Shown here: positions 22,389-33,850 of the stretch, one piece after another
Position numbering within the stretch: position 1 is the stretch's first letter
Layout of the letters: every line of letters begins with the position of its first letter
Notes under the pieces: generated by a model
Told to the model about the DNA's origin: nothing
The model's input: only the letters and a program-made list of their open reading frames with translations
Databases searched by the model: none
Origin: Corticium candelabrum
Lineage: Eukaryota > Porifera > Homoscleromorpha > Homosclerophorida > Plakinidae
Direction of reading: 5' to 3'
Length of the DNA: 64,000 nt
NCBI RefSeq assembly: GCF_963422355.1
Contig: NC_085090.1
Location: forward strand, 2,722,729-2,786,728
Made by a program: the position numbers and the translations under genes

Positions 22389-23085
22389 GACAAACCAGAC
22401 ACACCAGACACACCCGACATAACAGACACACAAGACCACACCCTCCACACCCTCCACACCAAACACACCAGACCCACCAGACACCACACCCTCCACACCA
22501 GACACACCAGACACACCAGGAACACAAGACACACCAGACACACCAGACACAATATACACACCAGACACACCAGACCCACCAGACACACGAGACTCACCAG
22601 ACACACGAAACCCACCAGACACAGCAGACATACCAGACACACCAGACACAACACCAGACACCACACCAGACACACCAGACACACCAGACACACCAGATAC
22701 ACTAAACACACCAGACACCACACTATACACACCAGACATGCCATAAACCCAAGACAAACCAGACACCACACCAGACACAAGAGACACACCAGACACCACA
22801 CCAGACACACCGGACACACTATACAGACCAGACATGCCATAAACCCAAGACAAACCAGACACCACACCAGACACAAGAGACACACCAGACACAAGAGACA
22901 AACCAGACACCACACCAGACATACCAGACACACCAAACACACCAGACACCACACCAGACACAAGAGACACACCAGAAACCACACCAGACACCACACCAAA
23001 CACAAGAGACACACCAAGCACCACACCAGACACAACACCAGACACACAAGACACACCAGACACACCAGACACTCCAGATAGACAC
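22389..23085. repeat. 9-bp minisatellite, CAGACACAC/CAGACACAA units
   Basis: About 700 bp of degenerate 9-mers. The period of three codons leaves several frames open on both strands (PDT/HQT, or VSG/CLV on the reverse), which explains the long ORFs. The same unit forms the 56.3-58.25 kb array. Confidence 0.93.
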
Positions 23086-23324
23086 CAAATATGCATGAGA
23101 TGTCTTCGTTGATTACAGCTGTAATTGGAAAGATATGCGTTATGAAACTGAATACTAATGCTGGTCCTAGGACCAACTGCAATATATTGAGAAGAGGCAG
23201 TACCATCTCAGACCCGTGGAGGACAATTTTGAATCGGCGTTATACGGGTATGGGAGGCTGAGGCTACTGCTACTGTCAAAGCCCTCTATAGAGGGCTCTG
23301 TTAACAGTGTGCTGGCGACCTGAC

Positions 23325-23525
23325 GTCACATCCGCATACTTGGCTAATTGAACAAACAAACTCCGGCGCATCTCATTGCAGGCCTCTGAAGTCTCGTTTC
23401 TGGCCGTCGGAGGCAGTCCGGGCGAAATCCGACTTGACCGTTCGTCTCCGACGGCCGATCTCGACCCTTCGGCTGTGTTTCACGACGATCCGAGAGCGGC
23501 GTCGCGTCGATAGGCGCGTTACAGA
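23325..23525. repeat. direct repeat, right of minisatellite
   Basis: Partner of 22125-22275, longer and diverged. No coding sense is seen. Confidence 0.6.
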
Positions 23526-24120
23526 CATCCAGACAGACAGACGGAAGCGTGGGTTGGCGTAATAGAGTCTAGGATGCTACTCAGCTGTGGAAATGCATAT
23601 GCAGCGGTGCACCGCTGCATGTGACTCTGGACGGTTGGGTGAGCCTTGACGCTATAGCCAAGACAGTTTTTAGTCTATTCAATGCCTGAAATTTGTTTTC
23701 AGTGGCACATCATGAGTAGAAGGTGTGATTTACTTTTACTGTTGTCTAGAATGACCACGGAAGGTCAGAATCAGAACACGAACACAACATGGTATCGTAT
23801 CGCTATGGTCACGACAGTTTCAGTCGATTCAATAACTGACAGTTTATTACAGACTCATTGACACGTCGGATTGTCGTGAGTGGAGTGCGTGGCTTCATGC
23901 ACTTATTGTTGTTGATTTAGATCTACAAATGACCACGAGAAGGTCAGAAATAAAGCACGTAAAAACACGGTAACGTGTCGCCTCCTCTGTGACCGTATAT
24001 GCCGGGTTGATCTAAACTTACCATTAACTTAATTAAATAGTATTTGCGTAATTTAGTAAATGCCAATTTAGGACTGAGAAACGGCAAAAACCGCGCTACA
24101 CTCTGAGAGTGATCCTTACA
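23526..24120. other. upstream region of the secreted-protein gene
   Basis: No gene. GACCACGAGAAGGTCAGAA and GACCACGGAAGGTCAGAA occur near 23930 and 23752, a short local repeat. Confidence 0.5.
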
Positions 24121-24145
24121 TAAGGAGATCAAATCGAGACGAGAC
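24100..24145 (+). promoter_or_regulatory. conserved promoter-like block
   Basis: CTGAGAGTGATC...GATCAAATCGAGAC aligns with the blocks upstream of the two truncated paralogs (14530-14575 and 44010-44056). Those copies have TATATATAC where this one has TTACATAA. Conservation over three copies about 50-60 bp before the coding start suggests a core promoter. Confidence 0.5.
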
Positions 24146-24176
24146 CTCATTACGTCTGTTTTCTAGATTGAAGCTG

Positions 24177-24890
24177 ATGACAAAGCGGCGGTCAATGAAG
24201 CGTCTATTTGCCTTTATCTTGCTCCTGGAAAGTGTGAGGAGCCAAGCCTGTAACAAGAGCTTGACACACGCTTGTAGCACGCCCAACTGTCAGGATGGAA
24301 TCTTTTACAACGTAGTGCTGACGCCCTCTGCAATCTTGGACAACGCCCACGTGGAAGAGGCGTACTCACTAACTGTCACCGGAGAGATTTTGTTTGACAA
24401 AAGCACATCTAGATCTACCCGTCTTCTACGCATACCACTAGCTAAAGCAGGTCAACTCAATCAATTTCAAAAGATCTCGGTAGATGTTACTTTCTCACAC
24501 AGAAATCCTACATCTCCGACTACAGACATGGATCTAGCCGTCTTTCTATCGGACAGAGTTTCTGCCATTGGGTTTCGGAGCCACGACAAAGCAAACTTTT
24601 CTCTTTACTGTCCTTTGTGTGCTTGTGAAGGAGTAAGTGCACACAAGCTGTCAGCATTGTCTTGCAATAATATTAACAAAGGAATAACGTCCAACCCAGC
24701 CACCGTCCATACTCTGGACTTTAGAATCGATCCACAGCGACCAGCAACAGCAGCCGGTTACAGCAATGTGATGTCAGTCTATCACCAGTACAGCAAGAAG
24801 CTTCACCTCGAACGTGGGTTATACCTGGAATTATATCGTGACGACCCAGGAGACACGTACATGGTCAGCTTTATCAAAGCGGAAGCGTAG
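24177..24890 (+). CDS. small secreted protein, unknown family
   Basis: Single-exon ORF. ATG at 24177 gives 237 residues; ATG at 24195 (MKRLFAFILLLE) is also possible. The longer frame begins with TTG. An N-terminal signal peptide (LFAFILLLESVRSQA) is likely cleaved near residue 21. Cysteines cluster at the N-terminus (CNKS...ACST...NC) and in the middle (YCPLCAC...LSC), with the rest rich in beta-like hydrophobic/polar alternation. No known domain is recognised. Two truncated relatives of the promoter and signal-peptide region lie at 14.54 and 44.0 kb, so this belongs to a small local family. It is located between receptor genes A and B; whether they interact is unknown. Confidence 0.75.
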   Translation: MTKRRSMKRLFAFILLLESVRSQACNKSLTHACSTPNCQDGIFYNVVLTPSAILDNAHVEEAYSLTVTGEILFDKSTSRSTRLLRIPLAKAGQLNQFQKISVDVTFSHRNPTSPTTDMDLAVFLSDRVSAIGFRSHDKANFSLYCPLCACEGVSAHKLSALSCNNINKGITSNPATVHTLDFRIDPQRPATAAGYSNVMSVYHQYSKKLHLERGLYLELYRDDPGDTYMVSFIKAEA

Positions 24891-25670
24891 GTAGAATGCC
24901 TCACTTAGGCACTACTGCCATGCCTAACAGATGAATGATGAAAGGTTCGAACCATTTAGGTTGAGTTACATTAAGTAGATAGACGTTTACGGAACGTGAT
25001 TTTTCTAACAACACAAACTGTTAATTCATATTTTCTAGATGCACGTGTACATTTGTAATGTTCTAGTTACAGAGGTAAATTTTCGTTGACTTTGTAACTG
25101 AATTGTGTACATGCGCTCTTGCACAGCCCTTAGACAAGCAATTTATTAGATCTCAAAGAGCGTATATATTATAGCCTAACAGCCAATCGTTGCCTTATAG
25201 TACAATATGTAAGCATTACAAAACAGAAAAAAGTTTATTTTATTTTGGTTGAAATAGCCACAAAACCATAAATACGTGAACAAAAAAGACGTTGTGTGCT
25301 TGGATAGTTTAAAACTGTGCGAGAATCTGATACTGTTTGACCTATAACAGGGCATGTACCTGCCCCATTCTTCCTCAGTCATGTATCAATTATTCAATTA
25401 ATACACTATTTTGTTACAGTTGAATAAATTAACACACCATCTTGTTACAGTTGCTGTTGTTATGCATGCCGATGGAGTAAATTGTAGCACCAGATAAAGA
25501 AATTGATAATTATTAGAATAGTTATCAGATAGCTAATGTCATGAGAAATCAATAGGGACTAGACTGTCCCAATAACATTTGTAAAGAAGAATCAGACAAC
25601 GATGTTTAATTGACCCTGAATATTGGTTGAAGACAACATTGATTTCTTTTTTAAAAATGGAGATGGTGTA
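24891..25670. other. AT-rich downstream region
   Basis: No gene. GTTACAGTTGAATAAATTAAC near 25410 could supply a distant poly(A) signal, but the distance (over 500 bp) makes this uncertain. Confidence 0.4.
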
Positions 25671-25902
25671 TTAGGAACACCGGCGTAGCGTCAGGGGGCG
25701 GGGGGATGGCGGAGGTTATAGCCCCCCAAACATTTTGAGCGTTTAATTCCGCTTCAAGCAAAACTATATTTTCAAGATATTAAACAATGATTGTCCGCTT
25801 AATCTCAGAGTATTGTGTTGACGATCGACGACGTTAATCGACTATATCTCTTTGACAGTACACGTCATCATTTCAGTTTAGTAAGACCAGTGTCGAGAAG
25901 TT

Positions 25903-26028
25903 ATGGACAAGGAAAGTGGGCATGACCATCACTTACTTGAGACGTTTACTACGCTATCCGGCAACGGAAGAGTCAAAGAAGACCGCATCAAAAAACGTGC
26001 AGAAGCCTGTTCATCAATTATTTTTAAG
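25903..26028 (+). pseudogene. possible first exon of the hAT element's lost gene
   Basis: ATG at 25903 opens about 42 codons (MDKESGHDHHLLETFTTLSG...) that run into a consensus donor GTAAGT. No matching downstream exon remains inside the element, so the gene is broken. The product family is not recognised. Confidence 0.4.
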
Positions 26029-26363
26029 TAAGTGTAATTAAGGTCGACAACCCGATTGACCGGAGAATGGAATCTTTTGAGGCTCTGTTACCTAATGACT
26101 TGCTTGCACTCTACGGTACTTCCTCTACATTAAGCTAGCCAACTAGCTAACCTATATTGCTCGCTATTTTACGAAATGCTAAAATTGGTCAACGTCGTTT
26201 GCACTGAATCGGTTTTCTCGATTCTATTGTCATATCGAAAGGCCATATAATTTGCAATTGACCATCACAGCGAGCTATGAAAACATATTTGGCACGGACT
26301 GTAACAGTGTTTCCGCTCCTTTGTACGCACAATAACGGCACTCAGTCCCGCAGTATATTTGTA

Positions 26364-27057
26364 CAGTCGCTCTACCCCTATGAGGATAACCTCTATAGCG
26401 ATATTACCTTTATTACGATAGAAGCTGCTGAGACCAAAATTTCCCAATACCGTACAATACAAAACCTTACCTCTCTAACGATATTTCTATAACGATATTA
26501 CCCCTATTCCGATTTCTGCCGCTGAAACGAAACGCGTCTGTAGTAGTTGTATAATGATATTTATTAATATTAATGTGCTAAAAGTGCGCACAGTACTGCG
26601 AGGTACTTAAAAATGCGAGCTGCGCATGTGCATTGCAACTAACATGGAGTCAAGTGCTGCTGCGGAGGATGCGGAAGACCCAGAAGACACATAGACCCTC
26701 CTGTAATCACTGTTTGAGATGCTCGTTGCAAGCCATTTCCACTTTCCTATCACAGAACTTAACTGTACTAAAGAACAAGGAACTTCTGCAGGCAGCTGAT
26801 GGAATCAAGTCTTCATTAGACAGAATGGTTACTTCTGTTCATCATCAACAAGCGACCTTGGACCAGTGGATCGATGACTAGTGTAATGTAATTAATTAGG
26901 CTAAACAGTTGGAACATTTAAATGTCACTGAGTATAGTTTATAGTAAGAACTTGTGCACAGACAGTGGTTCAGACTGCATTACCTTTATAACAATATTAA
27001 TCTTATAACGATATGTTAGCGTGAAACGAAGATATCGTTATAGAGGTAGGGTGACTG
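26364..27057 (+). mobile_element. pogo/Tigger-type element, deleted
   Basis: A 694-bp element. The left end CAGTCGCTCTACCCCTATG and the right end, reversed, CAGTCACCCTACCTCTATAAC are inverted repeats of the pogo/Tigger type. TA dinucleotides flank both ends (26362-26363 and 27058-27059). Several CTATAACGATATTA-like blocks lie next to both ends. Only the tail of a transposase is left inside. Confidence 0.8.
26640..26881 (+). pseudogene. tail of a pogo-type transposase
   Basis: The plus-strand frame ends FLSQNLTVLKNKELLQAADG...HHQQATLDQWIDD*. A helical stretch followed by a QxTLDxW-like terminus resembles the C-terminal end of Tigger/pogo transposases, where a PCNA-binding motif is often found. 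The upstream part, including the CENP-B-type DNA-binding and DDE domains, is missing. Confidence 0.5.
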
Positions 27058-27216
27058 TAACCTGAAATTTATAATATTTACTTAGTTAGATGTATACAGA
27101 CTGCGAGCTAGTAAAGTAGAAAATGGGCGTGGCTTCGCATGTAAGAAATTGGCGTGGTCTCCGGTCTAATTATTAGACCCCCAAACAAGAGGACTACGCT
27201 ACGCCGGTGTTAGGAA

Positions 27217-27884
27217 TGATTATGGGCATTCATGGGTTTGGTAAAGAAGCAGCTAATATTATCTAAAAAGGCCATCCTTAAATTTCTTGTAACATGTTGT
27301 TTGCTTTCTTTGGAAGATACTTGAACAGATAAATGATGGAATCGATAGGCAAGAATTTTGTTACTACACGATACGGTAGTATATACCTAGTTTTTTTAGC
27401 TTGATTAACTAAAAGCATAGCTATAGGTTATCGTATGATGAGCCTGCTACGGTATTAGCGAAGTTATGGTTAGTGGCGCGAGAACGCGGTTCTCTCCTGA
27501 GGCTAACATCTTTACGATACGTGTGTAAGTATAAGTGAGTGCGACAGTAACTGGGAGTAACATAGACACTTGCCATGCGATACGTCATAGACACCAACCT
27601 GATCGCACATCACGTGATCATAGTATAAATACGTGTATGATAGTTGTGAGTTGTTTGTGGTGGTATTTTCATCTGAATTTTAAGAGTACTGTGTCTTAGC
27701 TGCTGGTACTGTACGAATATTATTTTACGTATTGTTGAAAAAGAATCCACATCACAATATTGAATTGCAGAGTAGTCAGTATGGGTATACATTACTTACA
27801 TGTACTTGATCCTTAGATCTCTCTTCATGCAGGAAAGATTTTAATTGGATCGATAATAGAGGCAATCGACGCCGGCTGCGTTCA
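27217..27884. other. intergenic sequence
   Basis: No gene or repeat family is recognised before the start of duplication copy B. Confidence 0.45.
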
Positions 27885-28544
27885 CACGTTCAGCAAGTTA
27901 AATTAAATGAGCATGCAGGGTTTGAAGTTAAATGTTTTTACTATTTTTAATTATTATTTTAAACTCAAACAGCCTGTGAAGCTGCTGTAGGGTAAAGTCT
28001 CGTAAACTCTTAGAAACGGCTTCCTATCAGTATGCAGTACGTAGCGCATACATGAAGAGTCCTCTAGATATTAGAGGCTCTGATGTAGAGTGATCCCAAA
28101 CAAAATTTATATCAGCGTTGAGTCGCCATGTATGTTTGTATTAATCTCATGAAATTATAGTTTGTCTGCATGAACAATCCGGAGCTTGATCTCAAAAACT
28201 TGCTTGGCGCATGCACATGTTTCCTCATGCAGAGACACTAGGAAAAAATAAACAGAAGAGAAAAGCTTTTGGCCTTCCTGCATGGACAGATGGCCTGAAT
28301 ACACTATTGTGATTCTGTTCTCTATGCGTTTGACATGCCATAGAGGCAACCGTGCAGCAAAGCTTGGCTCATGCCGTCGTTCAATTCCGACAACTAATTT
28401 GTTACAAGAGGATTCTGTAATTGCCACAAAATTATGTGTGTGTGGATATTTCTTCAATAAATAAATAATCTGCTGCACAAAGAGGACTGTTCTGCATAGC
28501 CGCTTTGCTTGTTCTTGATTATTATATATATAAAATATATATGT

Positions 28545-28682
<138 letters not shown>

Positions 28683-28792
28683 ATTAGATTGTCTTTGCTT
28701 AATGTTGTAGTAGTCTACTTGTTTTGGCTGCACTTTTGTTGCTAGGCTACTAATCTGGCATGTGACCTGTATCCAGGATACATACGAGTCAC

Positions 28793-31700
28793 ATGGCTAC
28801 TAGAGACAAAGAAGTTGCTCGACTTCGTGTTAAAGAACGTTTAGTTCTCTACACTACTCCAGTATTGGCATCGGTGGTGCTCACCATCTTTTTTTGGCAA
28901 CTCAGTCTGCATCAGTCTCGATTGCAAGAGATGGAGAACTTCATGAAAGATTCAATTGCTACTCTTAAAATGCAGCGCCAGGTAACAAAAGACGTCAATT
29001 TACGAGATCACGACTTGCTTTTGCGTTACACAAGAAATGACGAAAGTGCGGAGGGTGTACAAACACTAAACGACTATTTTGGTAAAATAGCAGAGCAACA
29101 GGTAAGATGACTAAGCAAACATCTTTAGAATTTCCGTAGTAGCTTACAATGCTGTTTTCAATTCCATGCAATACAGTTGACAAAGTTTTTGAAAGCCCGT
29201 TGTGTGGATAGTAAGATTCTATGCATGCAAGGTAAGGTCACACATGTTTTACCCACAACAAAGGGACACTTTCTAGCCACACCCTCGAATCTTTCGTCAA
29301 TTCACTCTCTACATTATATGTATGCAGGTAGCAAAGGCGACAAAGGAGACAGAGGAATAGTAGGTTCTTCAGGTTCTTCAGGTTTAAAAGGCGAGAAGGG
29401 TGCAAAGGGAGACTCTGGCTTAAGCAAAGACGATAGCATTGGTACCTTGATTCACGTCTCTAACACCTTCTAAGTGTCACCTGATAGAGTGTTGTTGCGT
29501 AGAGCCTCCGATTATTACCAAACAGCCAGTCGATGTTGTAGCGTCGGAGTCTGAAACAGCTGAGTTTCAATGCGCTGCTGAAGGTTTTCCATCGCCACAA
29601 ATCCGATGGTTGAAGCTACAGTCGACGTTACCGAAATCTCGAGTGACCATGTCAAAGAATAACTCTCTAGCCATTACTAACGTTCATCATCAAGACGCAG
29701 GAACGTACGTCTGTTTGGCTGAAAACATTTTTGGTGTAGCTAAGAGCTATGCAACACTAACTATCCAAGGTTGGTGTTCTATCATTTATCCCTTGATTCA
29801 AACACAAAAACTAATATATTGTTTATGCTAATTCTAGTTCCTGTCGAATTTGTTTTGGTTCCTCCATCAGTAGTGACCGTACAAGAAGGACAAGACGTCA
29901 AACTAGACTGTTTCGCTAAGGGCGTTCCATCTCCAACAGTCACTTGGTCACGGCGTCACAAAAAGCTGGAGTCCAGCAAAGTAGACACCAATGGAAGTCT
30001 TATCATAAAGAGTGTTAGTAAAGACGACAGCGATCAATATACATGTATTGCAAAGAACAGTCTAGGGAAGAAAACGTATTCATTTACAATGAACTTGCAA
30101 CTACCCAATGAAAGTAAGGTCATAGTTGTACCAGTTAGGTTAGGTTGTACATACTTTATCTAAGAGTAGGCATAGTTATATTATTGAATAAATTATATAT
30201 GTAGACAAACATTAGTAAAAAATAAATATCTGTAATTAATCTTTATTAATCTGTAAGCAATCAATCAATGTGTTCATTCAACAGTTTCGGTATTGTTAAA
30301 GTATAGGCATAATATTTTGATTCAAACCAATTACATAAAGGTGAACATTTGCAATAATTGATGTTTTCTGCAGAGTCGTTGGCCAGACCATATGCAGAAA
30401 TCCAAGTCGAGATTGGCAATGACGTGAGTCTTAAGTGCGACTTGTGTGTCATCCCAGGATTTTCTATCACTTGGCAGAAAGTGAAAGGCAGAATAGCAGC
30501 AAACAGAACTGAGCAAACAGATTGTTTACTAATCATCAAAAACGTTACTCGAAATGACACGGGAAATTACTCATGCGTTGCTAAATCGAAAAGTATATAT
30601 TCGGTCTCAGTTTTGAGACAAGATACTGTACTTGTTGTCAAAGGTACACAAATGCCATTTACTGTACATAAATTTTAAATTTGTTTTTAATTATTATTTG
30701 TATTTAATGCTAAAAGATTTGACGCAATTTAGGTTATAAAACTCTAGATGCCGACGTTAATAATCATCTAGTTGAACATATTACACAATGAATAGTAATT
30801 GTAATTTGCATTAGTGCTGATTTCTACCTGCACTAAACATACACATTGTAAGCTATTGACTTAATTAAATTAATTAAGTGTTAGTTAGCTTTAGGTTGCT
30901 TTTCGGTAATTGTAACTAAATATTTTATGTCATTCTAGAAGCTCCACGTGTAAAAAGCCGTAATCCTCCCTATATGGTTCTCTCGCCGGGAGAAAATGTA
31001 ACACTAAGTTGCTTTGGTGTTGGCCCTCCAGCTCCTCACGTCTATTGGACAAAAGAATCTCGTCGATTGAAAAGTCACCAAAACGGGCAACTCCGTCTAG
31101 TAAATGTCTCTCATCAAGACACAGGTATATATCACTGCCACGTTGTCAATTACTTGGGACGAGATACACAAAGAACAGCTGTCTGTAAGAATTTTTGTAG
31201 GACACCCTAATTGATTTAGTAAATGGAAGGTTTGTTTTAAACTTCTAGTGATTGTTATAAATCTAAAGTTTGTCCACCGTCCTTCTGCTTCTGTTGTTGT
31301 ATCCGCTTTAGAAACCATAGCGATAAACTGCACTGCAGAATTGGCGCCAAATATACCAGCAAGTACTAGATGGATATTTCCACATGAACAATGCGGGTTG
31401 GGAACAGCTAAAAGAACGGTTTTACATAATGGAACGCTAGTTATACGAGGAGCAACGGCATGGGACAGTGCTACCTATGTATGTTATGTCGGTGCTAAAA
31501 GTATTTTGTCGAGTGTTCAATTGAAAGTGGCAGGTAAACAATAATTCATTCGCTAAAGATCTTCTTACTAAATTGGGTTGTTTTTCCGTTGGTTTGCAGT
31601 GGATACGAGATGGATGTTGACTGCTGACAGTTGTGGAGGACTTCGTCAGTCTACTTACAACAGCTCGGTTTATTATGCCGTTTCTTCGTCAACTACGTGG

Positions 31701-31985
31701 GATAAATCTAAATTTTATCATTGTCCTGAGGGATACTATTGGGCGTGCACTGATGAGGGACGGAAAATATTTAAGAAGAATAGCAATTCAGGATCAACAT
31801 ACGTATATTACGGTCAGTGTGGATGGAGTGCCTACAAATTTGCAGGATCAACAAGGTACTATTTCAGATTTCGTGACTCAACATCGACAAATGGTTTCAT
31901 TCACTCTGGCCACTATGACCAGCATCAAGTAGGAACCACTGCGGACACCAAATACTTTTCTGGAATTGTATGCATTAAAATATAG
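28793..31985 (+). CDS. Type II membrane protein: collagen repeat, five Ig domains, Cys-rich C-terminal domain (gene B, intact)
   Basis: Nine exons: 28793-29101, 29177-29231, 29328-29441, 29503-29769, 29838-30113, 30374-30643, 30939-31184, 31249-31533, 31600-31985. They sum to 2,208 bp, an open 735-residue frame. Layout: cytosolic end 1-19; membrane segment about 20-40; helical stalk to about 120; Gly-X-Y repeat about 122-150 (GSKGDKGDRG...KGEKGAKGDSG); Ig1 about 160-248, Ig2 to 340, Ig3 to 430, Ig4 to 512, Ig5 to 607; C-terminal domain 608-735. Each Ig has the Cys-Trp-Cys pattern and several NxS/T sites. The C-terminal domain includes YHCPEGYYWAC, QCGW, FRFRD and GIVCIKI. Every intron after exon 2 is phase 1. 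The collagen stretch probably drives trimerisation at the cell surface. A recognition or adhesion role is inferred; the ligand is unknown. Confidence 0.88.
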
Positions 31986-32027
31986 ATTAGTCTTTGTGAT
32001 TGTTGTTGGTGTTGCATTTCAAATTTG

Positions 32028-32033
32028 AATAAA
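32028..32033 (+). promoter_or_regulatory. polyadenylation signal of gene B
   Basis: AATAAA 43 bp after the stop codon, as in gene A. Confidence 0.7.
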
Positions 32034-32489
32034 TGAAAGTTTCATTATACCTTTTGGCGTTTGTTAAGTTTCTAAATGTAGACGTTTGCTTGTATCACAG
32101 CGGTGTAGAAAGATATTCAGGAGCAAGGTCGGCTAAATTGTATATATCAAAGGCACATGGTCTGCATCGCGACGTTTGACCAGTGACGTACTATAACAAA
32201 AAGTGCTCTAACACCCAATTTTTGTGTACTGTTAGAATTTGTATTAATATACATTGTATCTTATGTTTAGATATTAGGAAGACAAACGCTTAACGTGCGC
32301 AATACATATACTACACAAATGTCCAAATTGATACCACTGCCAATAACTGTACTGTCAACCATACAGGTTATTTTTGGACTGTAGTAGTTCTGTTACTCTT
32401 TGGTGTTGCCCTACAAGTAGACCTCAACATGATGCATGTAAGGGTGTACAAATGCGCGCAGCCAATCCCTAGCAAAGAACAGTGGTGAG

Positions 32490-32785
32490 TCAGATGAAAC
32501 GTTTGAGGAGCCAAGGGAGGATCACGGAAGTCGCGAAAAGGAAGCGCTCTAGATACAAGGAAAGAAAGAATAAAAGACTTTGTAGAGAACTTGCAGAACG
32601 TGCACGGCAAACGGTTTAGCACGTTGCAACGCAGGCTGTGCGCCGAAAGCGTTGATGTCGGTAATCTTACTTCAATGGACGATCTACATAGTGTTCCGCT
32701 GTTTCAAGTCACCAACCAACCAGCAAAACAAACTGTGGCATCATCAGTAACTAAGGTCGGGCCAGCTATTGCTACTGCAATTTGA
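32490..32785 (+). pseudogene. coding-like repeat fragment (copy 2 of 3)
   Basis: Plus-strand frame VENLQNVHGKRFSTLQRRLCAESVDV... stays open from 32591 to 32785. It matches 9180-9480, which is interrupted. A short third copy is at 33718-33850. The family is unknown. Confidence 0.4.
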
Positions 32786-33009
32786 AGTGGCCAATTCGGA
32801 CAAGTGAAACTAATGCTTGTTCTGCTATATCTGGAGTTCGAGTTGGCCCTAGAAAGAGAGTTGATCAGCAGGAAAGAGTTTGCAATAGCTAAGATATCTA
32901 CGGTTTACTAGAGCTGGGAGTGATAACACAAAAAGACGTTGACCAACTGGAAAGCATAATATTATGAAAAAACTTAACAAACTGACCTAATTAGGTAAAG
33001 TCAGATAAG

Positions 33010-33710
33010 CAGATCTTTCTGTAAGCTGCACTTTTTGCTAAAACTCCAAGTCCTTGTAACAGATTGGAAAAGGAATCAATGTGGTAAATTGTTGCATTGT
33101 CTATAACAATTACTGATAATGGATTGATGCTATTAAATGGCCTCGTGCAAAGAATAATGTTATGCCTAAAAATTTAAGGAACATTTCTCCTGTGACATGT
33201 GATTCTTTCAGCTTTACATCCAATATACCATTTACTGTCATAGCTGCTATAGGGCATTAGTTCGCTTTCCACGCACAGTACCAACAGCTTGTGACCTTTT
33301 GCTCTCTGTCCTCTCAATGCATATCTATACTTTCCAATAGAATTTTTCTGTCAAAGGCAGTCTCATCTATCCAGATTAGACAATTTAGAGGATAAATAGT
33401 CATCTGAGCTATGTAAGTCACTCTCTCCAACTTACTGCTCTGCTTTGCTGCAATGCTAAATTTCTTTTGTGTGAAATTGTGATGATGAAGCAATCTGCAC
33501 ATATTAGCTACATTGACATCTCTACCAGTCACATTGCAAAGCTCTTCTTTTAGCTTCCATGGATACTGGGATTTCTAATTACAGACTGCATATGAGTCAT
33601 CTCCTCGAAGCCAGTCAGCAATCTGTCAAGACCATGACATTGCCTCCATGGGCTAACATTTTTTTCCAAATTCGGTAAGATTGCAGGAATCGTTGAACAT
33701 TTCTAACATC
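33010..33710 (-). pseudogene. Tc1/mariner-like DDE transposase remnant
   Basis: Minus-strand reading shows, from N to C, MCRLLHHHNFTQKKFS, then LIWIDETAFDRK with the first catalytic Asp, then IVIDNATIYHIDS with the second. The C-terminal NPIEE block is deleted here but survives in the copy at 9.8 kb. Stops and a frameshift between blocks make it a pseudogene. A third, N-terminal-only copy is at 44163-44440. Confidence 0.78.
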
Positions 33711-33717
33711 AACGTAG

Positions 33718-33850
33718 AAGGAAGCTCTATAGCGTTGATACAAAAGAAGAAAGAATAGAAGACTTGGTAGAGAAGTTGCAGACCTTGAACGACAAACGGT
33801 TTACTAAACTGCAATACATGTGGTGGGCGGAAAAGGTTGATTTCGGTACT
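33718..33850 (+). pseudogene. coding-like repeat fragment (copy 3 of 3)
   Basis: ERIEDLVEKLQTLNDKRFTKLQ repeats the motif of the fragments at 9.2 and 32.5 kb. It lies just past the Tc1-like remnant. Short and without context. Confidence 0.4.

Larger units (their letters stand above)
25678..27209. mobile_element. hAT-type element remnant with nested pogo element
   Basis: A 1,532-bp element. The ends CACCGGCGTAGCGTC and GACTACGCTACGCCGGTG form inverted repeats. TTAGGAA flanks both sides (25671-25677 and 27210-27216). G/C-rich AGGGGGCGGGGG next to the left TIR is typical of hAT ends. A possible first coding exon remains at 25903-26028. A second element occupies 26364-27057. Confidence 0.8.

Noticed and set aside
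22389..23085. Array that could be mistaken for a CRISPR
   Set aside because: Units are 9 bp without unique spacers, and the window is eukaryotic.
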